Source: Aestuariivita boseongensis (GTDB lineage: Bacteria > Pseudomonadota > Alphaproteobacteria > Rhodobacterales > Rhodobacteraceae). Taken from it: a stretch of DNA of 64,000 bases. The stretch covers positions 1 to 64,000 of the forward strand of contig NZ_JXYH01000012.1 of NCBI RefSeq assembly GCF_001262635.1, read 5' to 3'. The translations under genes were made by a program, and so were the position numbers. How positions within the stretch are numbered: the first letter of the stretch is position 1; every line of letters starts with the position of its first letter. Positions 32,429-40,805 of the stretch are shown here, piece by piece. Below the pieces are notes generated by a model, which was given only the letters and a program-made list of their open reading frames with translations, searched no databases and was not told the origin of the DNA.

Positions 32429-35401
32429 ATGTATACAGAGCTGTCGATCACATCCAATTTCACCTTCCTCACCGGGGCTTCCCACCCCGAGGAATACATG
32501 GCCCGCGCCGCCGCACTGGGCCTGTCGGGTGTGGCGATTGCCGACGAAAACTCTGTCGCCGGTATCGTGCGCGCCCATACCCAGGCACGCGAGATCGCCC
32601 GGCTGGTGGCCGAACGCCGCGCGTGGGACGCCGAACATGACCCCATCGGCCCGCCATGCCCTGATCATATCCCCGCACCGCCTTCTTTCCCGATCTATGC
32701 CAGCCCCCGCCTGATCCCCGCCGCCCGACTGGTCTTTACAGATGCGCCCCCCATCACCGTGCTGCCTCAAACGCGCGCCGGTTGGGCGGGGCTTTGCCGG
32801 ATCCTGTCACAGGGCAAGCTCAGGGCCGAAAAAGGCAGCTGCATTCTGAGCCTGTCCGATCTGATCGCCTTTCCGGACGATCTGCAGCTGATCCTCTGGC
32901 CTGCGGATCAAATCTGGCCCAAAGACTGTGCAGGCTGGGCGGATCACCTGCCCCGGCTCAAATCCGTTTTCGGGGGCGGCCTGCATCTGGGCCTTGCCCC
33001 GCGCTATGACGGGCGCGACGGCCTGCGTTTCGACGCACTGGCATCGCAGGCGGCAGAGGCGGGGCTGCCCACCCTCGCCAGTGCCGCACCGATGATGCAT
33101 CACGCGCGCCGCAGGCGTCTGGCCGATGTCGTTACCGCGATCCGCCTGGGCTGCCGCGTCGACGATCTGGGTCGCGCGGCGCTGGCCAACGGCGAACAGC
33201 GCCTGCGCGGCGAGGCCGAGATGCGCCGGATCTTCGCAGGCCATGAGGATGCGGTCGACCGTGCCCATGGGTTGTCAGAACGCCTGACCTTCTCGCTTGA
33301 TGAGCTGCGCTATGAATACCCGCATGAGGTGGCAGAAGGCGAAACCCCCGACAAACGCCTGCGCCGGCTGGCTTATGAGGGGATGCAATGGCGTTACCCC
33401 TCAGGTGCGCCCGATAAGGTCAAACGCCTTCTGGAACATGAGCTGACCCTGATCGGGAAGCTGAAATACGAACCCTATTTCCTGACCGTGCGCGACGTGG
33501 TCCATTTCGCTCGCTCCCGCAATATCCTGTGTCAGGGGCGCGGGTCAGCGGCCAATTCGGTCGTGTGCTATTGTCTGGGCGTGACCTCCGTTTCCCCTGA
33601 AATCGGCACGATGGTCTTTGAACGCTTCGTGTCCGAGGCGCGCGATGAGCCTCCCGATATCGACGTCGATTTCGAACATGAACGCCGCGAGGAGGTGATC
33701 CAGTGGATTTACCAACGCTATGGCCGTCACCGCGCGGGCCTGTGCGCCACGGTCGTGCACTACCGCGGCAAGCGCGCCATCCGCGAAGTGGGCCGCGCCA
33801 TGGGCCTGACCGAGGATACGATCAGCGGGCTCAGCTCCCAGCTTTGGGGTTTCTTCTCGATCAAGGGGATCGAGGCCGAACGCATGGCCGAAATCGGCCT
33901 TGACCCCACCGACCGCCGCCTGATCCAGACATTGGAACTGGTGCATGAGATCAACGGATTTCCGCGCCACCTGTCCCAACATGTCGGCGGTTTCGTGATG
34001 ACCGAGGGGCGGCTTGATGAACTGGTTCCGGTGGAAAACGCCACGATGGAGGATCGCACCGTCATCTGCTGGGATAAGGATGATATCGACACGCTGGGGA
34101 TCCTGAAGGTCGATGTGCTCAGCCTGGGCATGCTCACCTGCATCCGTAAGGCGTTTGATTTGCTCAAACGGCATCACCAGACCAGCTACACGCTGGCCAC
34201 GCTGCCGCCTGAGGACTCGCGCGTCTATGACATGCTCTGTGCCGCCGACAGCATCGGCGTGTTCCAGGTCGAAAGCCGCGCGCAGATGAATTTTTTGCCG
34301 CGCATGCGCCCGCGCAATTTCTATGATCTGGTGATCGAGGTTGCGATCATCCGCCCCGGCCCGATCCAGGGCGACATGGTTCACCCCTTCATCCGGCGAA
34401 GAAACGGGGAGGAGGAGGTCAGCTTTCCCTCGGACGAGTTGGGCGAGGTGCTGGGCAAAACCCTGGGCGTGCCGCTGTTTCAGGAGCAGGCGATGCAGAT
34501 CGCTATCGTGGGCGCGGGCTTCACCCCCGATCAGGCGGACAGGCTGCGCCGGTCACTGGCCACCTTCAAGAAGCATGGGAATGTCAGCGAATTCCGCGCG
34601 CTTTTCCTGCGCGGCATGAAGAAAAACGGCTATGACGACGACTTTGCCGAGCGCTGTTTTTCCCAGATCGAAGGCTTCGGCTCCTATGGGTTCCCCGAAA
34701 GCCATGCTGCGTCTTTTGCGCTTTTGGTCTATGCCTCGGCCTGGATCAAATGCCACCATCCCGGCATCTTTGCCTGTGCGCTGCTGAACTCCCAGCCGAT
34801 GGGCTTTTATGCGCCGGCCCAGATCGTGCGCGATGCCCGCGAACACGGGGTAGAGGTGCGCCCGATCTGCATCAATGCCAGCTTCTGGGACAATGTGATG
34901 GAGCCTGACGGGCAGGGGGGGCTCGCGCTGCGTCTGGGATTCCGGCAGATCAAGGGCCTGGCCGAGGAGGAAGCCACCTGGCTCACCGCCGGGCGCGGCA
35001 ACGGGTATCATAGCGTGCAGGATGTCTGGCGGCGTGCCGGGCTGGGGCCGCAGGTTCTGGAACGGCTGGCCGAGGCGGATGTCTTTGCCGGTATCGGCCT
35101 GTCGCGCCGCGATGCGCTATGGGAGGCCAAGGCGATTGCCAGCGCAAAACCCCTGCCGCTTTTTGCCGGCGACATGGATGGCGAGGGGATCGAGGAGCCT
35201 GCCGCCCATCTGCCCCGGATGCATCTTGGCGAAGCGGTGGTAGAGGATTTCGTGGCCACGCGCCTGTCGCTCAAGGCGCATCCCGTGGCCTTGCTGCGCC
35301 ATCTTCTGACACCTGGTGCTGTGCCGCACCTGCCGCCCGGCCGTGGGCGGCCTGCGCCGGATCTGTCGAAACTGATGTTCACCCGCGCCAACCCGGATTG
35401 A
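32429..35401 (+). CDS. dnaE2: error-prone DNA polymerase DnaE2 (ImuC), lacking C-terminal OB region
   Basis: The 990-residue C-family polymerase has an N-terminal PHP domain (SITSNFTFLTGASHPEEYM, ~6-24), catalytic aspartates in PPDIDVDFEHERREE (~411-425) and in GILKVDVLSLGML (~548-560). A thumb, fingers and HhH region follow (to ~890), then TRLSLKAHPVALLRHLL. It performs mutagenic translesion synthesis in the SOS response, usually with ImuA and ImuB. Two oddities are seen. The C-terminal OB-fold and tail (roughly 80-100 residues in ~1050-1100-residue relatives) is missing, with a different PGRGRPAPDLSK tail and stop. No imuA or imuB is adjacent. No frame shift restores the missing part. A LexA-type box lies in its promoter. 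Confidence 0.9.
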   Translation: MYTELSITSNFTFLTGASHPEEYMARAAALGLSGVAIADENSVAGIVRAHTQAREIARLVAERRAWDAEHDPIGPPCPDHIPAPPSFPIYASPRLIPAARLVFTDAPPITVLPQTRAGWAGLCRILSQGKLRAEKGSCILSLSDLIAFPDDLQLILWPADQIWPKDCAGWADHLPRLKSVFGGGLHLGLAPRYDGRDGLRFDALASQAAEAGLPTLASAAPMMHHARRRRLADVVTAIRLGCRVDDLGRAALANGEQRLRGEAEMRRIFAGHEDAVDRAHGLSERLTFSLDELRYEYPHEVAEGETPDKRLRRLAYEGMQWRYPSGAPDKVKRLLEHELTLIGKLKYEPYFLTVRDVVHFARSRNILCQGRGSAANSVVCYCLGVTSVSPEIGTMVFERFVSEARDEPPDIDVDFEHERREEVIQWIYQRYGRHRAGLCATVVHYRGKRAIREVGRAMGLTEDTISGLSSQLWGFFSIKGIEAERMAEIGLDPTDRRLIQTLELVHEINGFPRHLSQHVGGFVMTEGRLDELVPVENATMEDRTVICWDKDDIDTLGILKVDVLSLGMLTCIRKAFDLLKRHHQTSYTLATLPPEDSRVYDMLCAADSIGVFQVESRAQMNFLPRMRPRNFYDLVIEVAIIRPGPIQGDMVHPFIRRRNGEEEVSFPSDELGEVLGKTLGVPLFQEQAMQIAIVGAGFTPDQADRLRRSLATFKKHGNVSEFRALFLRGMKKNGYDDDFAERCFSQIEGFGSYGFPESHAASFALLVYASAWIKCHHPGIFACALLNSQPMGFYAPAQIVRDAREHGVEVRPICINASFWDNVMEPDGQGGLALRLGFRQIKGLAEEEATWLTAGRGNGYHSVQDVWRRAGLGPQVLERLAEADVFAGIGLSRRDALWEAKAIASAKPLPLFAGDMDGEGIEEPAAHLPRMHLGEAVVEDFVATRLSLKAHPVALLRHLLTPGAVPHLPPGRGRPAPDLSKLMFTRANPD

Positions 35402-35404
35402 TCC

Positions 35405-35434
35405 AAAAGCGCGCGCTGCCGCGCGCACGGTTTT
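35405..35434 (+). terminator. probable terminator of dnaE2
   Basis: GCGCGC arms (35409-35414 and 35421-35426) close a 6-base loop four bases after the dnaE2 stop, with TTTT at 35431-35434. The stem is short and the T-run is displaced by four bases, so termination may be weak. Confidence 0.4.
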
Positions 35435-35503
35435 CATTGATTTGGCGCCTGTGTCGCGGCATCGGCATCACGGTCTGTGGTCTGCCTTTTGCGATCTGTT
35501 GCG

Positions 35504-35528
35504 TGCCGTATTTGGAAAGAGAAGAAGA
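35504..35528 (+). repeat. 25-base repeat element, copy 1 (before gpmI)
   Basis: The 25 bases contain the core CCGTATTTGGAAAGAGAAG and are identical to the reverse complement of 63437-63461. This copy lies 85 bases upstream of the gpmI start. A diverged copy is at 31012-31043. Confidence 0.6.
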
Positions 35529-35613
35529 CAAGGGCCGGGTTCCCTTCGCCTTGGGCTTCACCCGGGCGGCCAGCCGGGTTAGAAGGCCGCAAGAAACCTG
35601 ATGGAGCGCGCCG

Positions 35614-37131
35614 ATGCAGACCCCCAAACCCGTTGTCCTGTGCATTCTGGATGGCTGGGGTCTGTCGGACCGGACCGAGGCCAATGCGCCCTATCTGGCG
35701 GATACACCCAGTTTCGATGCCATCATGTCAAAAGGTCCCCATGCGCGGCTGATCACCCACGGGCCGGATGTGGGTCTGCCTTCGGGCCAGATGGGAAATT
35801 CCGAAGTGGGCCATACCAATATCGGCGCGGGTCGTGTCGTGGCGATGGATCTGGGCCAGATTGATCTGGCCATTGAAGACGGCAGTTTCTTCGAGAATCC
35901 GGCGTTGCAAGAGTTCATCCAGCGGCTGAAAACCAGCGGTGGAACGGCGCATCTGATGGGGTTGGTGTCGGATGGCGGGGTGCACGGGCATCTGACGCAT
36001 ATTTTGGCCGCGGCCAGGGCGATCACCGACGCGGGCGTTCCGGTGGCGCTGCATGCAATCACCGATGGGCGCGATGTGGCGCCGAAATCCGCCTATGGCT
36101 ATCTGCGCACGCTGAGTGACCAGTTGCCCGAGGGCGCGCGCATCGCCACCGTGATCGGGCGCTATTTCGCGATGGATCGGGACAATCGCTGGGGCCGCGT
36201 GTCGGAAGCCTATGACGCGATGGTCCACGCCAAAGGTCGCCGCGCCAAGGATGCCCATGGGGCGGTCACCGCCGCCTATGAGCAAAGCGAAACCGACGAA
36301 TTCATCACCGCGACAGTGCTGCCCGGCCATGCGGGCATTCGCGACGGTGACGGCGTCTTTTGCCTGAATTTCCGTGCGGACCGCGCGCGCGAAATTCTGG
36401 CCGCCATCGGCCAGCCCGGGTTTGATGCCTTCGACACAGGCACGCGTCCCGATCTGGCCGCTTTCCTTGGGATGGTCGAGTATTCCGATCTGCATAACAC
36501 CTATATGACCACTGTCTTCCCCTCGCGTGAGATCGTGAACACGCTGGGCGCCTGGGTCGCTGCGCATGGCCTGCGCCAGTTCCGCCTGGCCGAGACCGAG
36601 AAATACCCCCATGTCACCTTCTTCCTGAATGGCGGCAAGGAAGACCCCGAACCGGGCGAAGATCGCTTCATGCCGAAATCGCCCGATGTGGCGACCTATG
36701 ATCTGCAGCCCGAGATGTCGGCCCCCGAGGTGGCAGACAAACTGGTGGAGGCGATCCATGCGGAGTACGACCTGATCGTCGTCAACTTCGCCAATCCCGA
36801 CATGGTGGGTCATACCGGCGATCTGAAGGCCGCGATCCGGGCCTGCGAGGCTGTGGATCAGGCGTTGACCCGCACCATCGCCGCGCTGGATGAGGTGGGT
36901 GGCGCGATGATCGTCACTGCCGATCACGGCAATTGCGAGCTTATGGTCGATCCGGAAACCGGTGGGCCCCATACAGCCCACACGCTCAACCCGGTGCCCG
37001 TGGCGCTGGTGGGCGGGCCGGATGGTGCGCGCCTGCATGACGGGCGGCTTTCGGACCTGGCGCCGACAGTGCTGGCGCTGATGGGTCTGCCGCAACCGCC
37101 CGAGATGACCGGAAAGAGCCTTCTGGAATGA
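35614..37131 (+). CDS. gpmI: 2,3-bisphosphoglycerate-independent phosphoglycerate mutase
   Basis: The 505-residue protein matches iPGM throughout. It has metal/phospho-Ser motifs VLCILDGWGLSD (~8-19) and GLPSGQMGNSEVGHTNIGAGR (Ser ~63, ~53-73), IGRYFAMDRDNRW (~185-197), NFANPDMVGHTGD (~391-403) and the closing TADHGNCELM (~437-446). The enzyme interconverts 3- and 2-phosphoglycerate using two Mn ions in the cytosol. GGAG sits eight bases before ATG 35614. It overlaps the next gene by four bases, forming a gpmI-envC-ctpA operon seen in many alphaproteobacteria. The 212-base leader contains the 25-base repeat and an ACCCGG/CCGGGT hairpin (~35568-35587). Confidence 0.97.
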   Translation: MQTPKPVVLCILDGWGLSDRTEANAPYLADTPSFDAIMSKGPHARLITHGPDVGLPSGQMGNSEVGHTNIGAGRVVAMDLGQIDLAIEDGSFFENPALQEFIQRLKTSGGTAHLMGLVSDGGVHGHLTHILAAARAITDAGVPVALHAITDGRDVAPKSAYGYLRTLSDQLPEGARIATVIGRYFAMDRDNRWGRVSEAYDAMVHAKGRRAKDAHGAVTAAYEQSETDEFITATVLPGHAGIRDGDGVFCLNFRADRAREILAAIGQPGFDAFDTGTRPDLAAFLGMVEYSDLHNTYMTTVFPSREIVNTLGAWVAAHGLRQFRLAETEKYPHVTFFLNGGKEDPEPGEDRFMPKSPDVATYDLQPEMSAPEVADKLVEAIHAEYDLIVVNFANPDMVGHTGDLKAAIRACEAVDQALTRTIAALDEVGGAMIVTADHGNCELMVDPETGGPHTAHTLNPVPVALVGGPDGARLHDGRLSDLAPTVLALMGLPQPPEMTGKSLLE

Positions 37132-38258
37132 TCCGCCTGGCCGCCCTTCTGACGTTTCTGGTGTCAGGCGCGGCCTGGGCGCAATCCGATGCCGCGGATG
37201 CGGCGCGGCAGGCCGCCCAATTGTTGGAAGAGGCCGCCCTTTCCCTGCAGGAGGCCGAAAGCGCGCGCGACCGGGTGCGCGCCCTGACGGAAACCGTGCA
37301 GGCCTATGAGGCCGGGCTTTCGGCCATGCGCGACGGGTTGCGCCAGGCCGCGCTGCGCGAGGGTCAGCTGCAACGCCAACTGAACGCGCGCGAGGCCGAG
37401 ATCGCCGATCTTCTGGGTGTGCTGCAAACCATCGGCGCGGCGCCGCCCCCGGTTCTGATGGTTCATCCCGGCGGCCCGCAGGACAGTGCCCGCGCCGCGA
37501 TGATGCTGGCCGAGGTGACGCCCGCGCTTAACACCCGCGCCGCCGAGCTGCGCCGCGACCTGGACGAGGTGCGCACCTTGCGCCTGCTTCAGCAATCCGC
37601 GGCGCGGACATTGGAACAGGGTCTTGCAGGCGTGCAGGAAGCGCGCGCCGATCTCAGTCAGGCGGTGGCCGACCGTACCGATCTTCCCAAACGCTTCACC
37701 GAAGATCCGGTGCGCACGGCGATCCTGATTTCCTCGACCGAAACGCTGGAAGGCTTTGCCAGCGGCCTTGCCAATATGACGGACGAGGTGATCACGCCCA
37801 CCGCCGCCGACATCAGCAGCCTGAAGGGCGAATTGCCGATGCCGGTGCAGGGCGTTCTTCTGCGCCGCGCGGGCCAGTCCGATGCGGCGGGCATCACCCG
37901 GCCCGGCATCGTGCTGGCCACACGCCCGCGCGCGCTGGTCGTCAGCCCGACGCCTGCAACGATTCGCTATCGCGGCCCGCTTCTGGATCTGGGCAATGTG
38001 GTCATCCTGGAACCGCAGGCCGACACGCTTTTCGTGTTCTCCGGCCTTGCCGAGGTCTATGGAGAGGCCGGACAAGTCATTCCCGCAGGCACACCAGTGG
38101 GCTTGATGGGCGGTTCCGACCCGGAAATTGGCACAATTCTGTCAACAAGCAGTGAGGGCACTGGAACAGACCGCTCAGAAACGCTCTATATAGAGGTGAG
38201 AGAGGGCGCAGACCCCGTGGATCCAGAAACATGGTTCCAAACCGATAAGGATGGATAA
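37128..38258 (+). CDS. murein hydrolase activator EnvC family protein
   Basis: The 376-residue protein has a signal peptide (cut near AAWAQS), long coiled coils (~20-120 and ~140-185, rich in Ala/Glu/Arg/Leu heptads) and a C-terminal LytM/M23-like domain (~235-370, ending LYIEVREGADPVDPETWF). The zinc-binding histidines of active LytM enzymes are absent: VVILEPQAD stands where xxHG/HxH would be. It should therefore activate amidases allosterically at the division septum rather than cut murein itself, as EnvC does. Four-base overlap with gpmI and immediate neighbour of ctpA. Confidence 0.88.
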   Translation: MIRLAALLTFLVSGAAWAQSDAADAARQAAQLLEEAALSLQEAESARDRVRALTETVQAYEAGLSAMRDGLRQAALREGQLQRQLNAREAEIADLLGVLQTIGAAPPPVLMVHPGGPQDSARAAMMLAEVTPALNTRAAELRRDLDEVRTLRLLQQSAARTLEQGLAGVQEARADLSQAVADRTDLPKRFTEDPVRTAILISSTETLEGFASGLANMTDEVITPTAADISSLKGELPMPVQGVLLRRAGQSDAAGITRPGIVLATRPRALVVSPTPATIRYRGPLLDLGNVVILEPQADTLFVFSGLAEVYGEAGQVIPAGTPVGLMGGSDPEIGTILSTSSEGTGTDRSETLYIEVREGADPVDPETWFQTDKDG

Positions 38259-38265
38259 GCCAGAG

Positions 38266-39600
38266 ATGAAAAAGATACTCACAGTAGCAGCCGCCGGGAT
38301 CCTCTCGGGTGCCGTGGCCACGACCCAGATCGCCGGCCCGCTGCTTGCCCAGGAAACCGAGCGGAGCACGTCGGTCTATGAACAGCTTGACCTCTTCGGC
38401 GATATTTTTGAACGCATCCGCGCGCAATATGTCGAAGAGGTGGACGAGGCCGATCTGATCGAAGCCGCCATCGACGGCATGCTGACCTCGCTTGATCCGC
38501 ACTCCAGCTATCTATCGCCCGAAGATGCCGCGAATATGCGCGTGCAGACCCGTGGCGAATTCGGCGGGCTGGGTATCGAAGTCACGCAGGAGGAAGGCTT
38601 TGTCAAAGTCGTCTCTCCCATCGACGGCACTCCGGCGGATGAAGCCGGGATGGAAGCGGGAGATTTCATCACCCATGTGGATGGCGAAAGCGTTCTGGGC
38701 CTGACACTGGACGAGGCGGTCGAGATGATGCGCGGCCCGGTGGGATCGGAAATCGTGATCACCGTCGTGCGTGAAGGCGAGGCCGAACCCTTCGACGTTT
38801 CCATCATCCGCGACACGATCAAACTCACCGCTGTGCGGTCGCGCACCGAAGGCGAAACCGTCGTCCTGCGGGTGACCACCTTCAACGATCAGACCACGCC
38901 GAACCTTGAATCCGGTCTGCAGAAACAGATCGAGGAAGCAGGCGGCATCGACCAGATCAACGGCATCGTCCTTGACCTGCGCAATAACCCGGGTGGCCTG
39001 CTGACCGAGGCGATCAAGGTTTCCGACGCGTTCCTTGAAAAAGGCGAAATCGTCTCGACCCGTGGCCGTGCGCCGGAAGATGGTGAGCGGTTCAACGCCA
39101 CGCCGGGCGATCTGGCCCAGGGCAAACCCATTGTGGTGCTGATCAATGGCGGGTCCGCCTCGGCCTCGGAAATCGTGGCCGGTGCGCTGCAGGATCACCG
39201 CCGGGCTATCGTAGTGGGCACCAAAAGCTTCGGCAAAGGCTCGGTCCAGACCGTGATGCCGCTTCGGGGTGACGGCGCAATGCGCCTGACCACGGCGCGC
39301 TATTACACGCCGTCCGGACGGTCGATCCAGGCGCTGGGCGTCTCGCCGGACATCGTGGTGGAACAACCCCGCCGCCGCCCCGCCGAGGATGACGAGGAAT
39401 CCAGCGCGCTGATCAACCGGTCGGAAGCCGACCTGCGTGGCCGTCTCGACAATGACAGCCTGAGCGAGGACGAGATCCGCCAGATCGAAGCCGACCGCGC
39501 CAAGGCCGAAGCCGCCGCCGCGCTGCGGGAAGAGGATTATCAGCTGGCCTATGCCATCGACATCCTGAAGGGTCTGTCGGCGATCGGTCCCCGCGACTGA
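38266..39600 (+). CDS. ctpA: carboxyl-terminal processing protease CtpA (S41 family)
   Basis: The 444-residue protein has a signal segment (KKILTVAAAGILSGAVATTQIAGPLLAQ), then the Tsp-type N-terminal block with LDPHSSYLSPEDAANM. A PDZ domain spans ~95-175 (GLGIEVTQEEGFVKVVSP). The serine-lysine catalytic core has NGGSASASEIVAGAL (Ser ~299) and KSFGKGSVQTV (Lys ~324). An acidic/charged C-terminal tail follows. It degrades or processes proteins in the periplasm from their C-termini. ATG 38266 gives the usual MKK start; ATG 38251 is also possible and would overlap envC by eight bases. A strong terminator follows at 39623-39657. Confidence 0.94.
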   Translation: MKKILTVAAAGILSGAVATTQIAGPLLAQETERSTSVYEQLDLFGDIFERIRAQYVEEVDEADLIEAAIDGMLTSLDPHSSYLSPEDAANMRVQTRGEFGGLGIEVTQEEGFVKVVSPIDGTPADEAGMEAGDFITHVDGESVLGLTLDEAVEMMRGPVGSEIVITVVREGEAEPFDVSIIRDTIKLTAVRSRTEGETVVLRVTTFNDQTTPNLESGLQKQIEEAGGIDQINGIVLDLRNNPGGLLTEAIKVSDAFLEKGEIVSTRGRAPEDGERFNATPGDLAQGKPIVVLINGGSASASEIVAGALQDHRRAIVVGTKSFGKGSVQTVMPLRGDGAMRLTTARYYTPSGRSIQALGVSPDIVVEQPRRRPAEDDEESSALINRSEADLRGRLDNDSLSEDEIRQIEADRAKAEAAAALREEDYQLAYAIDILKGLSAIGPRD

Positions 39601-39622
39601 TCTGCACCTCATTCAAACATCC

Positions 39623-39657
39623 AAACGCGCGCGGTCTGAACACCGCGCGCGTTTTTC
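39623..39657 (+). terminator. Rho-independent terminator of gpmI-envC-ctpA
   Basis: Arms 39623-39635 and 39642-39654 are perfect 13-bp complements (AAACGCGCGCGGT against its inverse) with a 6-base loop, and the 3' arm ends in a run of T (39652-39656). Confidence 0.85.
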
Positions 39658-39788
39658 GTTGGCTGATGAAACGCCCCGGAAAATCGCCTGCACCCGCCTT
39701 GGCCAATGGGACTTCCCTCTCAAATCATTCCGCTTCATAGTGCCGCCCGAACGGCCGCGAACAGCCGTCAGTAACGGGAGGAAACACC

Positions 39789-40739
39789 ATGAAGTTTTTC
39801 ACGCGCGCAGCACTGGCTGCAGCGATTGTGGGCTTTGCAGGCACTGCCGCCTTTGCCGAAACCCGCGTCACTTATAAATCCGCCAAGGCCGGCTCGTCCT
39901 ATTACCAGATGGCCGTGCAAATCGCCGAGGCGATGAAAGCAGGCTCGGACATCTCGGTCACAATCGAGGAAAGCCAGGGCTCCGTCCAGAACGTGATGGA
40001 GGTCAAGGCGCGCGGCGGCGATTACGTCTTTACCACCCCGCCCGCGCTGGTGGGTCTGGCCCAGGGCGGCAAGGCGATGTTCGAAGGCAAGGGCGACCCC
40101 GCCTTTGACGAGATCCGCGCGCTGTTCCCGATCCCGTCGCTGACCATGCATTTCGTCACCCGCGCCGATGCCGGGATCAACAGCTTCGCCGATCTGGAAG
40201 GCAAGACGATCCTTCTGGGCAAGGGTTCCTTCGGTGCGCGCGAGGGCGAAAAATACCTGGGCCTCTTCGGTCTGGAAGGCAAGGTCACCCTGGCCGAGGT
40301 TGAACTGTCCAACGCCGTGCCCGCGCTGAAGAACGGCCAGATCGACGCCTTTGTCACCGCAGGTTCCTATCCCGCGCCCAACGTGATCGAAGCTGCCGCC
40401 TCCACCGGTGTGAAGGTTCTGTCGCTGAGCGACGAACAGGTGGCCGAAACCAAGCGCGCCCGTCTGGTCATTCCGGCAGGCACTTATGCCGGGCAGGATG
40501 AAGACATCGTCACCACCTCTCTGCCGGTTGTGGCCTACACCACCACCAAGATGGACGATGACACCGCCTATCAGCTGACCAAGACCTATTGGGAAGGCAA
40601 GGCGGCGATGGGTGAGGCCGCACCGTGGTGGAACGGCGTGGACGAGGGCCTGATGTCGAACATTCCGGGTAAGATCCATCCCGGCGCGATCCGCTATTAC
40701 AAGGAAGCGGGTATGGCGCTGACCGACGCTCAGATGTAA
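39789..40739 (+). CDS. TAXI family TRAP transporter solute-binding protein
   Basis: The 316-residue periplasmic protein has a clear signal peptide (cut at AAFAETRV, ~23). The TAXI-type hallmark is SAKAGSSYYQMAVQIAEAM (~30-48), then SVQNVMEVKARGGDYVFTTPP and a SFADLEGKTILLGKGSFGAREGEK hinge region. It should capture a carboxylate-type solute and deliver it to the Na+-coupled permease encoded next; TAXI members have been tied to glutamate-like or dicarboxylate substrates, but the ligand cannot be set from sequence. GGAGG precedes the ATG. A terminator-like hairpin (40757-40785) separates it from the permease gene and would give more binding protein than permease. Confidence 0.93.
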   Translation: MKFFTRAALAAAIVGFAGTAAFAETRVTYKSAKAGSSYYQMAVQIAEAMKAGSDISVTIEESQGSVQNVMEVKARGGDYVFTTPPALVGLAQGGKAMFEGKGDPAFDEIRALFPIPSLTMHFVTRADAGINSFADLEGKTILLGKGSFGAREGEKYLGLFGLEGKVTLAEVELSNAVPALKNGQIDAFVTAGSYPAPNVIEAAASTGVKVLSLSDEQVAETKRARLVIPAGTYAGQDEDIVTTSLPVVAYTTTKMDDDTAYQLTKTYWEGKAAMGEAAPWWNGVDEGLMSNIPGKIHPGAIRYYKEAGMALTDAQM

Positions 40740-40756
40740 TCACGCGCAAGGTTTGG

Positions 40757-40785
40757 AAAGGCCGGGCCCCGCGCCCGGCCTTTTT
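40757..40785 (+). terminator. terminator/attenuator between TRAP binding-protein and permease genes
   Basis: AAAGGCCGGGC (40757-40767) pairs perfectly with GCCCGGCCTTT (40773-40783) across a 5-base loop and is followed by more T. It lies 17 bases after one stop and 20 bases before the next start, so partial read-through is expected. Confidence 0.85.
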
Positions 40786-40805
40786 GATGAGGCAGGGGCA
40801 AAGAC

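Noticed and set aside
35281-35500. Frameshift hiding the missing DnaE2 C-terminus
   Set aside because: Neither alternative frame after the divergence point encodes the expected OB-fold motifs, so a simple frameshift does not explain the truncation.
35728-37095. 455-codon minus-strand frame opposite gpmI
   Set aside because: Antisense shadow with no recognisable domain; gpmI motifs are complete.
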